Assembly: GCA_934645275.1 (NCBI GenBank)
Contig: CAKUDW010000134.1
Location: forward strand, 1-5,956
DNA: 5,956 nucleotides
Direction: 5' to 3'
Source of the DNA: an uncultured Clostridia bacterium
Lineage (GTDB): Bacteria > Bacillota_A > Clostridia > Christensenellales > Aristaeellaceae
Part shown: in pieces, positions 5,049 through 5,956 of the stretch
How positions within the stretch are numbered: the stretch's first letter is position 1
Layout of the letters: every line of letters starts with the position of its first letter
The notes under the pieces: generated by a model
The model's input: the letters and a program-made list of their open reading frames with translations, nothing else
Databases searched by the model: none
Told to the model about the DNA's origin: nothing
Position numbers and translations under genes: made by a program

Positions 5049-5669
5049 ATGAGCAGCAGGCTGGATTTTGAAAGCATGCCGGATGAAGATGTGGTGGAAT
5101 TGGCGCAGGAGGCCGACGGCGCGGCGCTGGAGTATCTGCTGAACAAGTACAAGAACTTTGTTCGCACGAAAGCGCGCAGCTATTTTCTGATCGGCGCCGA
5201 CCATGAGGACATCGTTCAGGAGGGCATGATCGGGCTGTACAAGGCTATTCGCGACTATCGGCGCGATAAGCTCAAGTCGTTCCGGTCGTTTGCCGAACTG
5301 TGCATTACCCGCCAGATCATCACCGCCATCAAGACCGCCACGCGACAAAAACATATACCGCTCAACAATTATATTTCCCTGAATCGTCCGATTTACGATG
5401 AGGATTCTGACCGCACGCTGCTGGATGTAATTACCGAGGATGCGCCCAGCAATCCTGAGGAAATGCTCATCGATCGAGAAGATCTCTCCGTGATAGAGGG
5501 CCGCATCGGCCAGGTGCTTTCCGACCTTGAAAAGGAAGTGCTGGTTCGCTACATGGAGGGCAAGAGTTATGTGGAAATTTCGCAGGAAATGGGCCGCCAT
5601 GTGAAATCCATAGACAACGCGCTGCAGCGCATCAAGCGCAAATTGATGAAGTATCTGAAACAAAAGTAG
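5049..5669 (+). CDS. sigH: RNA polymerase sigma-H factor (Spo0H type)
   Basis: The product has 206 residues (B. subtilis SigH 218). Region 2 spans about 29-102 and is nearly identical in stretches to Bacillus SigH: YFLIGADHEDIVQEGMIGLY (about 45-64) for core binding and FAELCITRQIITAIKTATRQ (about 81-100) for -10 recognition. A DRTLLDV linker follows at about 121-127, and region 4 at about 157-203 has the helix-turn-helix YVEISQEMGRHVKSIDNALQ (about 174-193) for the -35. In B. subtilis this factor directs transition-state, competence and early sporulation genes; in clostridia it supports sporulation initiation. Its presence does not prove sporulation, since non-sporulating relatives keep homologues. 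It lies 45 bases after rlmB with no terminator or clear promoter between, so it is probably read from the mrnC promoter. No hairpin terminator is visible after its stop. Confidence 0.96.
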   Translation: MSSRLDFESMPDEDVVELAQEADGAALEYLLNKYKNFVRTKARSYFLIGADHEDIVQEGMIGLYKAIRDYRRDKLKSFRSFAELCITRQIITAIKTATRQKHIPLNNYISLNRPIYDEDSDRTLLDVITEDAPSNPEEMLIDREDLSVIEGRIGQVLSDLEKEVLVRYMEGKSYVEISQEMGRHVKSIDNALQRIKRKLMKYLKQK

Positions 5670-5727
5670 CTGTTCGCCGTCTACGTACATGCGGATAATA
5701 TTTAAACGGGGAAATTACATTAAGTGG

Positions 5728-5756
5728 TTGACAAACGCACGCTTTTCCCTTACAAT
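5728..5756 (+). promoter_or_regulatory. Strong sigma-A promoter of tRNA-Gly and tuf
   Basis: A consensus TTGACA (5728-5733), an optimal 17-base spacer and TACAAT (5751-5756, one mismatch) make this the best promoter in the window. Transcription would start near 5763, leaving a leader of about 28 bases before the tRNA. Confidence 0.9.
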
Positions 5757-5763
5757 AAATGCT

Positions 5764-5783
5764 GTATGACGGCGTATGACGGC
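5764..5783 (+). repeat. Tandem 10-base repeat GTATGACGGC
   Basis: Two exact head-to-tail copies (5764-5773 and 5774-5783) begin at the predicted transcription start and fill most of the leader removed from the tRNA precursor. It may be a chance slippage duplication. Confidence 0.8.
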
Positions 5784-5791
5784 GGGAACGC

Positions 5792-5865
5792 GCGGGTGTA
5801 GCTCAATGGCAGAGCTCCAGCTTCCCAAGCTGATCACGTGGGTTCGATTCCCATCACCCGCTCCA
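5792..5865 (+). tRNA. tRNA-Gly (anticodon CCC)
   Basis: This folds as a full 74-base cloverleaf with encoded CCA. The acceptor stem is GCGGGTG (5792-5798) with CACCCGC (5855-5861). The D stem is GCTC/GAGC (5801-5804, 5812-5815). The anticodon loop TTCCCAA (5822-5828) has CCC at 5824-5826. The T stem is GTGGG/CCCAT around TTCGATT, then discriminator T and CCA (5863-5865). It reads GGG codons. The first anticodon-stem pair (27-43) is a C-A mismatch (5817 with 5833); the other four pairs are intact. The tRNA lies between a strong promoter and tuf. Confidence 0.95.
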
Positions 5866-5889
5866 TACGAATATCATTTCGATTTTGTT

Positions 5890-5897
5890 GGGAGGAG
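5890..5897 (+). promoter_or_regulatory. Strong ribosome binding site of tuf
   Basis: GGGAGGAG lies 6 bases before the tuf ATG, as expected for a very highly translated gene. Confidence 0.9.
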
Positions 5898-5903
5898 TTC
5901 ACT

Positions 5904-5956
5904 ATGGCAAAGGCAAAATTTGAGCGCACGAAGCCTCATGTAAACATCGGCACGAT
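5904..5956 (+). CDS. tuf: Elongation factor Tu, first 17 codons (3' end outside the window)
   Basis: The visible N-terminus MAKAKFERTKPHVNIGT matches the highly conserved start of bacterial EF-Tu, just before the P-loop GHVDHGKT that would follow outside the window. EF-Tu is the GTPase that carries aminoacyl-tRNA to the ribosome. Only 38 bases separate it from the tRNA-Gly, with no convincing terminator, so the two probably share the promoter at 5728-5756 and are separated by tRNA processing. A tuf gene after sigH is a familiar clostridial order, usually followed by rpmG-secE-nusG, which cannot be checked here. Confidence 0.95.
   Translation, partial: MAKAKFERTKPHVNIGT

Noticed and set aside
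4161..5690. Open frame of 509 codons on the minus strand
   Set aside because: It lies antisense to rlmB and sigH, both with unmistakable domains. Long antisense frames are common in GC-rich genes, and its product is His/Arg/Gln-rich with no family motif.
5866..5889. Terminator between tRNA-Gly and tuf
   Set aside because: Only a 4-bp CGAA/TTCG hairpin is possible, with no proper T run, so it is too weak.

Overview
The window is a stretch of housekeeping chromosome from a GC-rich member of the Bacillota, most likely a clostridial lineage. The evidence is the gene order mrnC-rlmB-sigH followed by tuf, a SigH-type sigma factor very close to that of Bacillus and Clostridium, purine-rich Shine-Dalgarno sites (GGAGG), and sigma-A-like promoters. 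The protein families and gene order support the class level; I cannot name a genus. No mobile element, CRISPR array or phage gene is visible.

Layout, left to right, all genes on the + strand: (1) the 3' part of prfB (release factor 2), ending in a strong intrinsic terminator at 880-913. (2) A two-gene unit: a four-helix membrane protein of the DUF1461/TIGR01906 type (1009-1773), whose stop codon overlaps the start of tsaD (1770-2840). It is closed by a perfect 11-bp terminator hairpin at 2847-2880. (3) A gene-free, AT-rich region of about 560-610 bases (2881 to about 3492). It holds an extremely AT-rich block (2971-3040), a promoter-like element, several short direct repeats, and a cluster of DnaA boxes (two perfect, two degenerate, all in one orientation) at 3212-3293. 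(4) An apparent operon mrnC-rlmB-sigH (about 3493-5669): mrnC and rlmB overlap by 4 bases, and sigH follows 45 bases after rlmB. (5) A near-consensus sigma-A promoter (5728-5756) that drives tRNA-Gly(CCC) (5792-5865) and, with no terminator between, the start of tuf (EF-Tu, 5904 onward, cut by the window edge).

Nearly every gene serves translation. RF2 ends protein synthesis at UGA/UAA, TsaD makes the t6A37 modification on ANN-decoding tRNAs, Mini-III matures 23S rRNA, RlmB 2'-O-methylates 23S rRNA, tRNA-Gly(CCC) reads GGG, and EF-Tu delivers aminoacyl-tRNA. SigH is the regulatory exception (transition state and sporulation or competence in relatives).

The most interesting part is the non-coding region between tsaD and mrnC. 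The DnaA-box cluster lies upstream of the operon that carries sigH, so it could titrate DnaA, regulate this operon, or, less likely, be part of an origin. RlmB also carries an unusual Arg/Gly/Asn-rich N-terminal tail of roughly 130 residues. I see no clearly new multi-gene system here.
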